A stretch of DNA of 64,000 nucleotides from Flavobacteriales bacterium (GTDB taxonomy: Bacteria > Bacteroidota > Bacteroidia > Flavobacteriales > TMED113): positions 1 through 64,000 of the forward strand of contig PBGD01000031.1 of assembly GCA_002718895.1 (NCBI GenBank), given 5' to 3'. Shown piece after piece: positions 27,199 to 35,008 of this stretch (positions within the stretch are counted from its first letter, which is position 1; every line of letters starts with the position of its first letter). The translations under genes were made by a program, and so were the position numbers. The notes under the pieces were generated by a model. That model was not told the DNA's origin. It saw only the letters and a list, made by a program, of their open reading frames with translations, and made no database searches.

Positions 27199-29001
27199 AT
27201 GTTTCTTAAAAATATTATAATGTTGTTTTTTTTTCTATCCTTTTGCTTTGCACAAGAGTTTACAATCTATCCTTATTTACAAAATTCATCACCTAATAGT
27301 ATTGTTATTATGTGGGAAAGTAGTATGTATGGTAATTCAGTGGTTGAGTGGGGAGAAACGGAATTACTAGGTAATGTTAATTCATCAACTTATGAAATCA
27401 CTTATTATCCTGCATGTTTATTTACTGCTGAAATCAGTAATCTTAAAGCTAATACTAGATATTATTACAGGGTTAAAAATAACAATATAAATACATCTGT
27501 TTATAGTTTTATCACTCCTAGTTTACCTAATGATGAAGCATCTACTACTTTAGTTGCTATGAGTGATATGCAAAAGGATTACAATAATCCTGAAAAGTTT
27601 AAAGAAATAAATAATGCAATAATTAATTATTTTCAAGATGATTCTTCTAGTTTATTTAATAAAAACTTAGATTTGGTTTTGATACCTGGAGATCTAGTAA
27701 AAACCGGTAATAATTATGACCATTGGAAAGATCATTTTTTTTATCAATCTCGCCAATTATTCTCTCATGTACCTTTTTATCCAGTCTTAGGTAATCATGA
27801 AGAAAATTCAAATTTCTATTTTCAATATATAAATCTACCATTTAATGGTACAAAAGGATTTGAAGAGCATTGGTGGTATAAGGACTATTCAAATGTTAGA
27901 ATTATTGGTCTAAATTCAAATTCTGAATATCAAATTGAAGACCAAATAAATTGGTTAGATAGTATATTAGAATTAACTATTTATAATAATAATATTGACT
28001 TCTTATTTGCTCAACTTCATCACCCTCATAATTCAGAGTTGTGGACACCTGGTAATACTAATTTTACTGGCGAAATTATTAGTCTTCTAGAAGATTTCAC
28101 ATCACGTTCAGGAAAACCTTCAATTCACTTTTATGGTCACACTCATGGTTATTCAAGAGGAGAGTCTAAAAATCATCAACACTTAATGGTTAATGTTGCT
28201 TCTGCTGGTGGTGCAATAGATTATTGGGATGAATGGCCGCAAAATGATTATGATGAATATAGCATATCACAGGATGAATGGGGATATGTTGTTGTTGATG
28301 TTAATGCTGGAGATAATCCAAGTTTTATTCTTAAGAGATTAAGTTTAGGTGACGAAAGTAATTCAAAATTTAATAGTTTAGAAGATAGTATTGTTGTAAG
28401 ATTATATAATACTTCACCAGATACACCTACGTGCATTTATCCCAGCTCTGATGATTCAGTAGATGTTAATAATCTATTTTTTAAATCTAGTCATTTTAAT
28501 GATTTAGAAGATGAGCATGGTGGGACTCAATGGCAGATAAGTCATAATTGTTTAGATTTTTCCGATCCAATAATTGATAAATGGATTCAATCTCAAAATA
28601 TTTATAGAGATATTAACTTAAATAGTAATATTAATTTAATAAACCACAAATTAATAGGTTTACAAGCTAATTCAAATTATTGTTGGAGAGTTAGATATAG
28701 GGATAAAGGTCTTAAATGGAGTCAATGGTCAAATCCTATGTCTTTTAATACTAATAATAAGAGCTTACTCATCAATGTTATACCTAATCCAATTAATGAT
28801 AAGTCTTTAGTGACTATACCATATTTAGACAATTCTATTATTAAAATTTATAATATTGAAGGAAAGGTAGTTCAAGAAATACCAAATCAAAATAAAAGTT
28901 TATTTATACTCAACAAGTCTAATTTTGATTCTGGTGTATATATATTAAAGTTATTTCAAAGAGGTCAATGTATAACACAAACGAAATTTACTGTTCTATA
29001 A
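27199..29001 (+). CDS. Secreted metallophosphoesterase with Fn3-like N-domain and T9SS sorting domain
   Basis: This 600-residue protein has a signal peptide (MFLKNIIMLFFFLS...) ending before Gln. An N-terminal purple-acid-phosphatase-like beta domain follows (about 22-108). The calcineurin-like domain has SDMQ (122-125), PGD (163-165), GNHE (198-201), LHHPHN and GHTHGYSRG. The usual first-motif DxH is DxQ here, with Gln125, as in some PAP-like proteins. Next is a fibronectin-like segment with SNYCWRVRYRD, and the end is a classical T9SS type A domain (about 525-600; NVIPNPIND ... GVYILKLF). It is the fourth gene of the ABC operon, 8 bases after the second permease. Confidence 0.87.
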   Translation: MFLKNIIMLFFFLSFCFAQEFTIYPYLQNSSPNSIVIMWESSMYGNSVVEWGETELLGNVNSSTYEITYYPACLFTAEISNLKANTRYYYRVKNNNINTSVYSFITPSLPNDEASTTLVAMSDMQKDYNNPEKFKEINNAIINYFQDDSSSLFNKNLDLVLIPGDLVKTGNNYDHWKDHFFYQSRQLFSHVPFYPVLGNHEENSNFYFQYINLPFNGTKGFEEHWWYKDYSNVRIIGLNSNSEYQIEDQINWLDSILELTIYNNNIDFLFAQLHHPHNSELWTPGNTNFTGEIISLLEDFTSRSGKPSIHFYGHTHGYSRGESKNHQHLMVNVASAGGAIDYWDEWPQNDYDEYSISQDEWGYVVVDVNAGDNPSFILKRLSLGDESNSKFNSLEDSIVVRLYNTSPDTPTCIYPSSDDSVDVNNLFFKSSHFNDLEDEHGGTQWQISHNCLDFSDPIIDKWIQSQNIYRDINLNSNINLINHKLIGLQANSNYCWRVRYRDKGLKWSQWSNPMSFNTNNKSLLINVIPNPINDKSLVTIPYLDNSIIKIYNIEGKVVQEIPNQNKSLFILNKSNFDSGVYILKLFQRGQCITQTKFTVL

Positions 29002-29004
29002 TTA

Positions 29005-29406
29005 CTATATAGGTGCGCAACATTTGTCATTGTTGCATTGACAAAACCTTAAGTTATATAAGTGTAAGATTGCAAGAATTATTCCAGTAGCATAAGAAAA
29101 GTTTTGGTTTATGTAAAACAACATTAATGTTTTATTTAAAATTAGTGTAAAGAAAACACCCCAGGCAAACCAAAGCAGTATCTTGATATTTTTATTTGTT
29201 GAAGTTTTAGTTGCTTTATAAATTGCAAAAAATGAAATTATTATGAAAACATAGTCAATTGATTGCCACCATACAGGAGTTCCAGCACAACATGACATTG
29301 TACATGCTTGTGTTATGAAAATAAAGGGCGTAGCTATGCAATGTAACAAACATAATGTACTTGCCAATGAACCAATTGTGTCAGGTTTGAAAAAAATAGT
29401 TTTCAA
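29005..29406 (-). CDS. MerC-domain membrane protein with C-terminal Cys cluster
   Basis: This 133-residue protein has four predicted helices. The MerC signature appears in the first (IGSLASTLCLLHC, with the CxxHC-type pair at Cys18 and Cys22), and CTMSCC follows in the loop. The tail CQCNNDKCCAPI adds a cluster of five Cys at the C-terminus. Named for mercury uptake, MerC-domain proteins in Bacteroidota are often found beside Fur/Zur regulators, and a thiophilic-metal or zinc role is inferred. It is divergent from purT across a 114-base intergenic region that contains the palindrome shared with the Fur-family gene. Confidence 0.82.
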   Translation of the reverse strand: MKTIFFKPDTIGSLASTLCLLHCIATPFIFITQACTMSCCAGTPVWWQSIDYVFIIISFFAIYKATKTSTNKNIKILLWFAWGVFFTLILNKTLMLFYINQNFSYATGIILAILHLYNLRFCQCNNDKCCAPI

Positions 29407-29454
29407 AAATATTTAATTTAAAATTAAATGTAAAAATAAAATATTTATACCAAT

Positions 29455-29469
29455 TGCAACCATGTTGCA
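29455..29469. promoter_or_regulatory. Putative Zur/Fur-family operator between the MerC gene and purT
   Basis: TGCAAC-CAT-GTTGCA is a perfect 6+6 base inverted repeat with a 3-base centre. The same repeat with centre AAT lies over the start codon of the Fur-family gene 1.2 kb away. It is 49 bases from the MerC start and 52 from the purT start, so binding could control both divergent genes. The regulator assignment is inferred from proximity to the Fur-family gene. Confidence 0.6.
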
Positions 29470-29481
29470 TATAAATTAACT

Positions 29482-29497
29482 ATATTTTGCAAAATAT
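29482..29497. promoter_or_regulatory. Second perfect palindrome upstream of purT
   Basis: ATATTTTGCAAAATAT is a perfect 16-base inverted repeat, 13 bases from the TGCAAC palindrome and 24 bases before the purT ATG. Its halves read ATTTTG/CAAAAT on each strand and so overlap near-matches to the TANNTTTG -7 element. It may be a promoter core or another protein site; at this base composition chance is possible. Confidence 0.35.
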
Positions 29498-29520
29498 TAT
29501 TTTTTGATACTAAAATAATA

Positions 29521-30681
29521 ATGAGAAAAAAAATCTTATTACTTGGATCTGGTGAACTCGGCAAAGAGTTAGTAATAGCACTACAACGTTTAGGTCAATA
29601 TGTAATTGCAGTTGATAACTACAAAAATGCTCCGGCAATGCAAGTAGCTCATGAATATGAAATAATAAACATGTTGGATGGAAAATCTTTAGATAATGTT
29701 GTTTATAAACATAAACCAGATTTAATAGTCCCTGAAATTGAAAGTATTAGAACAGAAAGATTTTATGATTATGAAAATCAAGGAATTACTGTTATTCCTT
29801 CAGCAAAAGCTGTGAATTTTACCATGAATAGAAAAGCAATTAGAGATTTTGCATCTGATGATTTAAATATTAGAACAGTAGATTTTTGTTATGCTAAAAC
29901 ACTTAGTGAATTAAAAAAAAGTGTTTCATTAATAGGTATGCCATGTGTAGTTAAGCCATTAATGTCAAGCTCAGGAAAAGGTCAATCTATTATTGTAAAA
30001 GAATCTGATATTCAAAAAGCATGGGATTGTGCAATTAAAGGCTCAAGAGGCGATATTATTGAAGTAATTGTCGAACAATTTATAAAGTTTGATTATGAAA
30101 TTACTTTATTAACTCTTACACAAAAAAATGGTAAAACTTTATTTTGTCCACCTATTGGTCATAGACAAGATAGAGGTGATTATCAAGAAAGTTGGCAGCC
30201 AGCAATTATGAATAATAAAGTTTTACTTGAATCCCAGAAAATGGCATCAACAATTACCAGCGCATTAGGTGGTTTTGGAATTTGGGGCGTAGAGTTTTTT
30301 ATTCTTAATGATACTGTATATTTTTCAGAATTATCCCCCAGACCTCACGATACAGGACTAGTTACATTAGCTGGAACACAAAACTTTTCAGAATTCGAGT
30401 TACATGCAAGAGCGATCTTGGGAATACCAGTTTTAAATATAGATCATTTAAGAAATGGAGCCTCGTCTGTTATTTTATCAGATAAAATTACTGATTATTG
30501 CCCGGAATTTTTAGGTCTTGAAGATGCCGGAAAGATAAGAAATACTGATTTTAAAATTTTTGGTAAACCAAAGGCACATAAATATAGAAGAATGGGAGTT
30601 GCATTAGCGTTTGGTAGTCAAGATATTTCTTATTTAGTTGAAAAAGCTAAAAAAGCATCAAATTCAATAAAAATTAAATAA
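29521..30681 (+). CDS. purT: Formate-dependent phosphoribosylglycinamide formyltransferase PurT
   Basis: This 386-residue ATP-grasp enzyme starts with a nucleotide-binding strand and loop ([11 protein letters not shown]), has [15 protein letters not shown] (140-154), [14 protein letters not shown] and [22 protein letters not shown] (split across the ATP site). It matches PurT, which makes formyl-GAR from GAR, ATP and formate without folate, unlike PurN. It is not with other purine genes. Instead it sits between a MerC gene and a Fur/Zur-type regulator, 52 bases from a putative Zur-type palindrome. A folate-independent enzyme would help when zinc limits folate synthesis (inference). Confidence 0.93.
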   Translation: MRKKILLLGSGELGKELVIALQRLGQYVIAVDNYKNAPAMQVAHEYEIINMLDGKSLDNVVYKHKPDLIVPEIESIRTERFYDYENQGITVIPSAKAVNFTMNRKAIRDFASDDLNIRTVDFCYAKTLSELKKSVSLIGMPCVVKPLMSSSGKGQSIIVKESDIQKAWDCAIKGSRGDIIEVIVEQFIKFDYEITLLTLTQKNGKTLFCPPIGHRQDRGDYQESWQPAIMNNKVLLESQKMASTITSALGGFGIWGVEFFILNDTVYFSELSPRPHDTGLVTLAGTQNFSEFELHARAILGIPVLNIDHLRNGASSVILSDKITDYCPEFLGLEDAGKIRNTDFKIFGKPKAHKYRRMGVALAFGSQDISYLVEKAKKASNSIKIK

Positions 30682-30693
30682 TTATTTTTATAT

Positions 30694-30708
30694 TGCAACA
30701 ATGTTGCA
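30694..30708. promoter_or_regulatory. Putative autoregulatory operator over the Fur-family start codon
   Basis: TGCAAC-AAT-GTTGCA repeats the palindrome found upstream of purT, with only the 3-base centre changed. The regulator's ATG (30701-30703) lies inside it, so repressor binding would block transcription at or before the start codon. It suggests autoregulation and a very short leader, or an internal promoter in the purT-regulator gap of 19 bases. Confidence 0.55.
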
Positions 30709-31114
30709 TTTAAAGATTAAAAATATTATTAAATCTACTAATATCTCCTTAACAAAGAGTCGTAAGAAAGTTTTAATTGTTTTTCTAAAAGCATCAAAAC
30801 CTATTAGTTTAAAATATATTCGTTCTGCCATTGGTAAAATGGATAGAGTAACTCTATTTAGAATTTTATCTTTATTTGAAGAAAAGGGTATTATTCATTC
30901 TATTAGGTTTAATGATGTTAATACTTTATATGCTCTATGTAATGATGAATGTTCAGGAGAAAAACATAATCATAATCATATTCACTTTCAATGTATAGAA
31001 TGTGATGATGTTTCATGTTTAAATATTAAGGAGTTTCCAACTATAAAAATCCCGAATTATACAATCAGTAATTTAAATATTAATGCATCAGGTATTTGTC
31101 TAAATTGCTCATAA
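30701..31114 (+). CDS. Fur-family (probably Zur-type) metal-responsive repressor
   Basis: This 137-residue protein has an N-terminal winged helix (LTKSRKKVLIVFLKA ... DRVTLFRILSLFEEKG). The C-terminal dimerisation domain contains a His-rich loop (HNHNHIHF) and two CxxC pairs (CIEC near residue 97 and CLNC at the end), which form the structural zinc site. The His-rich loop, the neighbours (MerC protein, TonB receptor, His-rich lipoprotein) and the palindrome point to Zur rather than an iron-type Fur, but this is inference. The ATG lies inside the palindrome. The TonB receptor ATG follows its stop directly, with no gap. Confidence 0.85.
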   Translation: MLHLKIKNIIKSTNISLTKSRKKVLIVFLKASKPISLKYIRSAIGKMDRVTLFRILSLFEEKGIIHSIRFNDVNTLYALCNDECSGEKHNHNHIHFQCIECDDVSCLNIKEFPTIKIPNYTISNLNINASGICLNCS

Positions 31115-33322
31115 ATGTTTAAGAATATTCTTTTACTAACCATATTTAATGTCTTTCTAATACATGCTCAGAACAAAGGTTATGTATTTGATAATCAAGG
31201 TAATCCATTAGCTGAAGTAGATGTTTTTTTAGTTGATCAAAATTTATTGTTTAAAACTGATCTAAATGGCATTTTTATTATTGATAGTATCATTCCACTT
31301 AATTCATACTTTGAATTTTCTAAATTAGGGTTCAAGTCAAAGATTGTAAAGTTTCAAGGAAAGAATATGAATGTGACTTTATCTAAGCTTCATGTTGAAC
31401 TTGATGAAATTGGAATTCAAGAAAATGTTACTTTTTTAGGTAATTATAAGTTTCTTAATATTGAGAAAAAATCTTTAAATAATAATTTCATTTCTTCAAC
31501 TTCATTAGTTGAAAATTTGAATCAATTATCAGGAGTAAATTCAATTGGTTCAGGCTTAGGTATTCAAAAGGTCGTTATAAGGGGCTTGTCTGGTTTAAGA
31601 GTCGTTACATATCTTAATGGCATGAGAATAGCTAATCAGGAATGGGCTAACGATCACAGTATAGGTTTTACTGATTTAGGTTTAGGAAGAGTAGAACTAA
31701 TAAAAGGTGCTTCGTCATTGAAATTTGGAGGAGATGCAGTAGGAGGTGTTTTATATTTTCAAGATGAGCCCTTTACTAAATCCAGTAAACCTAAAGGTTT
31801 CTTAGCTTCTAAATTTGATAATAGTCATTTTTTATATAGCAATCAATTTGGTTTTAAGTTGTCTAAAAATAATTTATATTTTAATCTTTATGGAGAACAT
31901 ACTGTATCATCAGACTACAGATTACCTGATAAAAATTACCTTTTTAATTCAAGATTTAAAAATAAAGCATTAAAATTATCTTTTGCAAGATTAGGTGAAA
32001 AATTACAAACTATTATAAGATATCAATTTAATAATGACAATGTAGGTATTCCTGCTCATGATTGCGAAGGAACTAATGAAATTAGTCTTGATGAGATAAC
32101 ATTAAACACCATAGATTTAACCGAAGATTATGAAATGAAAATACCATATCAGGTAATAAATAACCATTTATTTAATATAGAAACAAAATACTTTTCTAAT
32201 AAAATAAAGTATAATTTTTTTGCTGGTTACTTTACGAATAACTTAGTGGAATTTGGGGAAAAATGGACTATACCAGCTTTTGATATGGAACTTTCTACTA
32301 TTAATTTAAGATTAAACTTAAATTATAATATAACTTCTTTGGACTTTAATACAGGAATTCAATATAATAGACAAGATAATTTAAATAACATATCATCAAG
32401 ACTAATTCCAGATAGTTTTTCCGATGACTTTGGTCTTTATACAACTATAGATTTTGACAAAGATAATTTTGGATTTAATAGTGGAATAAGATTAGATTAT
32501 AAAAATATAGTGTGCAACGATTTTAATTACAATAAATTATTTAATGCATTTAATTCATCTTTTGGTGTTTTTTATAAAATTAATAACCACCTTTCCAGAC
32601 TTACATATTCTGCTTCTTACAGGTCACCACATTTATCTGAATTATTTTCTAATGGATTACATCATGGTACTAATAGATTTGAAGTTGGTAATTCAAATTT
32701 AGATATTGAACAAAGTCACCAATTTGATTTGAAATATCAATGGAATAATGATCATTTTGGTTTTGTGCTAAATCCTTTTTTACAACTAATTAATGATTTT
32801 ATTGCAATTAATCCATCAGATTCTTTTTATGAAGATAATTATAGGATATATAATTATGTTCAATACAATAAAGTTAGAATTACTGGTTTTGAATTAAAAT
32901 TACATTATCATCCTCATATCTTACATAATTTACATATTGAACAGTCTTATTCATTTATTAATACTCGGAATATAGATAATGATTCAAATTTATTTTTTAC
33001 ACCTGCTAATAAAATAAAAACTAAATTAAATTTCGACGTAAGTACTTATAATCTACCAATTGGATTTAAAAATTTAAGTATTTATCATTTATATGCTTTC
33101 AAGCAAACTAATGTTGTTTTTTATGAATCTGAATCAGATGGATATGCTATTCTCAATGCAGAATTATTATTTAATCCAATAAAAGATTTAAATATAATTA
33201 TTGGAGTTAAGAATCTTTTTAATAAAGATTATACTCCACATTTATCTAGGATAAAAGAAGTTGCAGGTGGAGTTCCTGAACCTGGAAGATCTTTTAATTT
33301 AAGTTTAAAATATGACTTTTAA
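31115..33322 (+). CDS. TonB-dependent receptor, probable metal (zinc) importer
   Basis: This 735-residue outer-membrane receptor has a signal peptide ending in HA before Gln. A carboxypeptidase-like domain spans about 20-95. The plug contains VVIRGLSGLRVVTYLNG, FTDLGLGRVELIKGASSL and FGGDAVGGVLYF. A barrel follows to the terminal aromatic residue (LKYDF). The plug form resembles receptors for metals or metallophores such as ZnuD. It begins on the base after the Fur-family stop, so control by that regulator is likely. A His-rich lipoprotein and a DUF481 barrel follow. Zinc as the substrate is inferred from context, not shown. Confidence 0.9.
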   Translation: MFKNILLLTIFNVFLIHAQNKGYVFDNQGNPLAEVDVFLVDQNLLFKTDLNGIFIIDSIIPLNSYFEFSKLGFKSKIVKFQGKNMNVTLSKLHVELDEIGIQENVTFLGNYKFLNIEKKSLNNNFISSTSLVENLNQLSGVNSIGSGLGIQKVVIRGLSGLRVVTYLNGMRIANQEWANDHSIGFTDLGLGRVELIKGASSLKFGGDAVGGVLYFQDEPFTKSSKPKGFLASKFDNSHFLYSNQFGFKLSKNNLYFNLYGEHTVSSDYRLPDKNYLFNSRFKNKALKLSFARLGEKLQTIIRYQFNNDNVGIPAHDCEGTNEISLDEITLNTIDLTEDYEMKIPYQVINNHLFNIETKYFSNKIKYNFFAGYFTNNLVEFGEKWTIPAFDMELSTINLRLNLNYNITSLDFNTGIQYNRQDNLNNISSRLIPDSFSDDFGLYTTIDFDKDNFGFNSGIRLDYKNIVCNDFNYNKLFNAFNSSFGVFYKINNHLSRLTYSASYRSPHLSELFSNGLHHGTNRFEVGNSNLDIEQSHQFDLKYQWNNDHFGFVLNPFLQLINDFIAINPSDSFYEDNYRIYNYVQYNKVRITGFELKLHYHPHILHNLHIEQSYSFINTRNIDNDSNLFFTPANKIKTKLNFDVSTYNLPIGFKNLSIYHLYAFKQTNVVFYESESDGYAILNAELLFNPIKDLNIIIGVKNLFNKDYTPHLSRIKEVAGGVPEPGRSFNLSLKYDF

Positions 33323-33342
33323 CATGAAACACATTCTGATGA

Positions 33343-33355
33343 GTCTTTAAAAGAC
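33343..33355. repeat. 13-base inverted repeat after the TonB receptor
   Basis: GTCTTT-A-AAAGAC lies in the 79-base gap between the receptor and the His-rich lipoprotein gene. As RNA it would fold into a small hairpin, but no T-run follows, so it is not a standard terminator. It could be an mRNA-stabilising or processing hairpin; evidence is weak. Confidence 0.3.
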
Positions 33356-33401
33356 GAAACATGATTTAATCTTGTCAATGTGTAAATTAAAACAATAAAA
33401 A

Positions 33402-33707
33402 ATGAAAAAATATATTTTATCTATTCTTGCTATAACTGGAAGCAGTTTGTTTATTTCTTGCGAAAAAGATGACCATGATGAATGTCACTCATGTCATTTA
33501 GAATTACAAATGGCTGATGGAACGATTGACCATGACTATCAAATTGGAGAGTTTTGTGGTGAGGATCTTCACGATATTGAAGAAAATGGATATGTTGCAG
33601 CAGAAGCATTTTCACATGAAGGTGAAAATTTTGATGCTGGCACTTATACAAATGTTCACTGCGAAGAACATGCTGATCACGATGATCACGATGACCATGA
33701 TCATTAA
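33402..33707 (+). CDS. Small His/Cys/Asp-rich lipoprotein in the metal island
   Basis: This 101-residue protein has a lipoprotein signal ending in FISC (Cys20), followed by EKDD. Acidic residues plus Lys right after the lipid Cys resemble the surface-export signal described for Bacteroidota lipoproteins. The mature part has CHSCH, then two further Cys (GEFCGEDL, VHCEEH), and it ends in a run of His and Asp (DHDDHDDHDH). The composition strongly suggests binding of zinc or copper at the cell surface, handing metal to the receptor encoded 80 bases upstream. CHSCH formally matches a heme-c motif, but nothing else supports a cytochrome. I do not recognise a named family. Confidence 0.75.
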   Translation: MKKYILSILAITGSSLFISCEKDDHDECHSCHLELQMADGTIDHDYQIGEFCGEDLHDIEENGYVAAEAFSHEGENFDAGTYTNVHCEEHADHDDHDDHDH

Positions 33708-33766
33708 ATCAATATTAATTTGCAAAAATTGTATTATTAAATTTAAATAAGTACATATTTGCAATT

Positions 33767-34507
33767 ATGAAAAAAAAGAAAAGTGAATTATATGTATTTT
33801 ATTGTTTACTAGTAATTCATTTTTCTTCTTTTTCTCAGATTCTTTCTATAGATCATACTGATCTTAAAAAAAATGGATTGAGTGGGTTTACGGAATTAGA
33901 TTTTGATTATAATAAGTCTACTCAAGTTGATTGGGAATTCATAAACAATACGTATATAAATTATGCAGCTTTAAAATATTCATTGATTTTTATGAATAAA
34001 ATTGACATCAATAAAGCTGCATCATCAGAAATTTCAAATAATGGTTATCAGCACGTTAGAATTTTATACAATCTAAAAAAGAATTTTTTTATCGAATCTT
34101 TTATTCAAAATCAATACGATTTAATACAAGATGTAAAAAATAGAAAAATAATTGGTTTGGGTTTTAAGAGAACAATTTTAAATCTAAATTATATTGGTAT
34201 GTCAATTTTTTATGAGTATGAACTTTTAATTGATGATATATTAAATAAATGTTATAGATTCAATTTATATAATCAATTGTATTTTAAAATCTTTAATAAT
34301 CTCACTTCATCTTCTTTTTTATATATTCAACCTAGTTTAATTAATTTTTCTGATTTACGTTTAACTTTTAAATCTACTTTTTCAGTTCCTTTATTTAAAC
34401 AATTTTTTTTTAATTTAACGATATTATTTACTCATGATTCATCTCCAGCTTTTAATATTCCAAAAACTAATTATCATATTTTAAATGGTTTAAAATTTAA
34501 ATTTTAA
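33767..34507 (+). CDS. DUF481-like outer-membrane beta-barrel protein
   Basis: This 246-residue protein has a signal peptide ending in FS before Gln. The rest is a run of alternating hydrophobic/polar strands with the pattern GYQHVRILYNL ... FFIESFIQNQYD ... RKIIGLGFKR, which fits the DUF481 family (YdiY-like), thought to be small outer-membrane barrels. It ends with Phe (KFKF), typical of barrel insertion. It lies 59 bases after the His-rich lipoprotein and 28 bases before a small LTD lipoprotein, probably in the same transcription unit. Function unknown. Confidence 0.7.
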   Translation: MKKKKSELYVFYCLLVIHFSSFSQILSIDHTDLKKNGLSGFTELDFDYNKSTQVDWEFINNTYINYAALKYSLIFMNKIDINKAASSEISNNGYQHVRILYNLKKNFFIESFIQNQYDLIQDVKNRKIIGLGFKRTILNLNYIGMSIFYEYELLIDDILNKCYRFNLYNQLYFKIFNNLTSSSFLYIQPSLINFSDLRLTFKSTFSVPLFKQFFFNLTILFTHDSSPAFNIPKTNYHILNGLKFKF

Positions 34508-34535
34508 TTATTTTGGTTACTAATAAATTTTAAAA

Positions 34536-35006
34536 ATGAGTAATTATCAATTTTTATTTTTAATATCTATATTTTTTTATTCATGCACTAAAACAAATAT
34601 TTCAACTCCAATTTGTATTATAGGAGATATATATATATCAGAAGCACATACTTCAGGATATCCTGAAGATTATATTGAAATATTTAATTCAACTGACAAG
34701 GATTGTAGATTAAGTAACTTTTTATTAGATGATTCTCCTTTGTTTGAAGATTTTTTATTTTCAGACATAATTATTAAAGCAAATGATTTTTGGATTGGTT
34801 ATGAAGATTTTGATAATAGTTTTTCATCAGGGCTTAGTTCAAAAGGAGATATGATTTATTTTTCAGATGGCGATACTATTATTCAATATAATTTGGGACC
34901 ATCAATTAGTGATTTTTCCCAAAGTTTTGATAAAAGTGGAGATAGGTGTTACACTATCCCAACTCCTGGCTATTCTAACGCTGGATGTGTTAATCTTTCT
35001 TTATAA
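34536..35006 (+). CDS. Small lipoprotein with lamin-tail-like domain
   Basis: This 156-residue protein has a lipoprotein signal ending in FYSC (Cys17). The mature part is one compact lamin-tail-like domain: DIYISEAHTSGYPEDYIEIFN, split here as ISEAHTSG and EDYIEIFNST, then LSNFLLDDS, IIKANDFWIGYED and GLSSKGDMIYFSD. Four Cys in the mature part may form disulfides. It is the last plus-strand gene of the putative metal island, and converges with the HtrA gene (2-base gap). Its link to metal uptake is positional only. Confidence 0.68.
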   Translation: MSNYQFLFLISIFFYSCTKTNISTPICIIGDIYISEAHTSGYPEDYIEIFNSTDKDCRLSNFLLDDSPLFEDFLFSDIIIKANDFWIGYEDFDNSFSSGLSSKGDMIYFSDGDTIIQYNLGPSISDFSQSFDKSGDRCYTIPTPGYSNAGCVNLSL

Positions 35007-35008
35007 AT

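Noticed and set aside
33471..33500. CxxCH (CHSCH) as a cytochrome c heme site
   Set aside because: Single motif in a short His/Asp-rich lipoprotein, with no distal Met or cytochrome fold; metal binding is more likely.
33451..33750. Frames at 33451-33651 (minus) and 33517-33750 (plus)
   Set aside because: Both are shadows of the His-rich lipoprotein; the plus frame starts inside it without a signal peptide.
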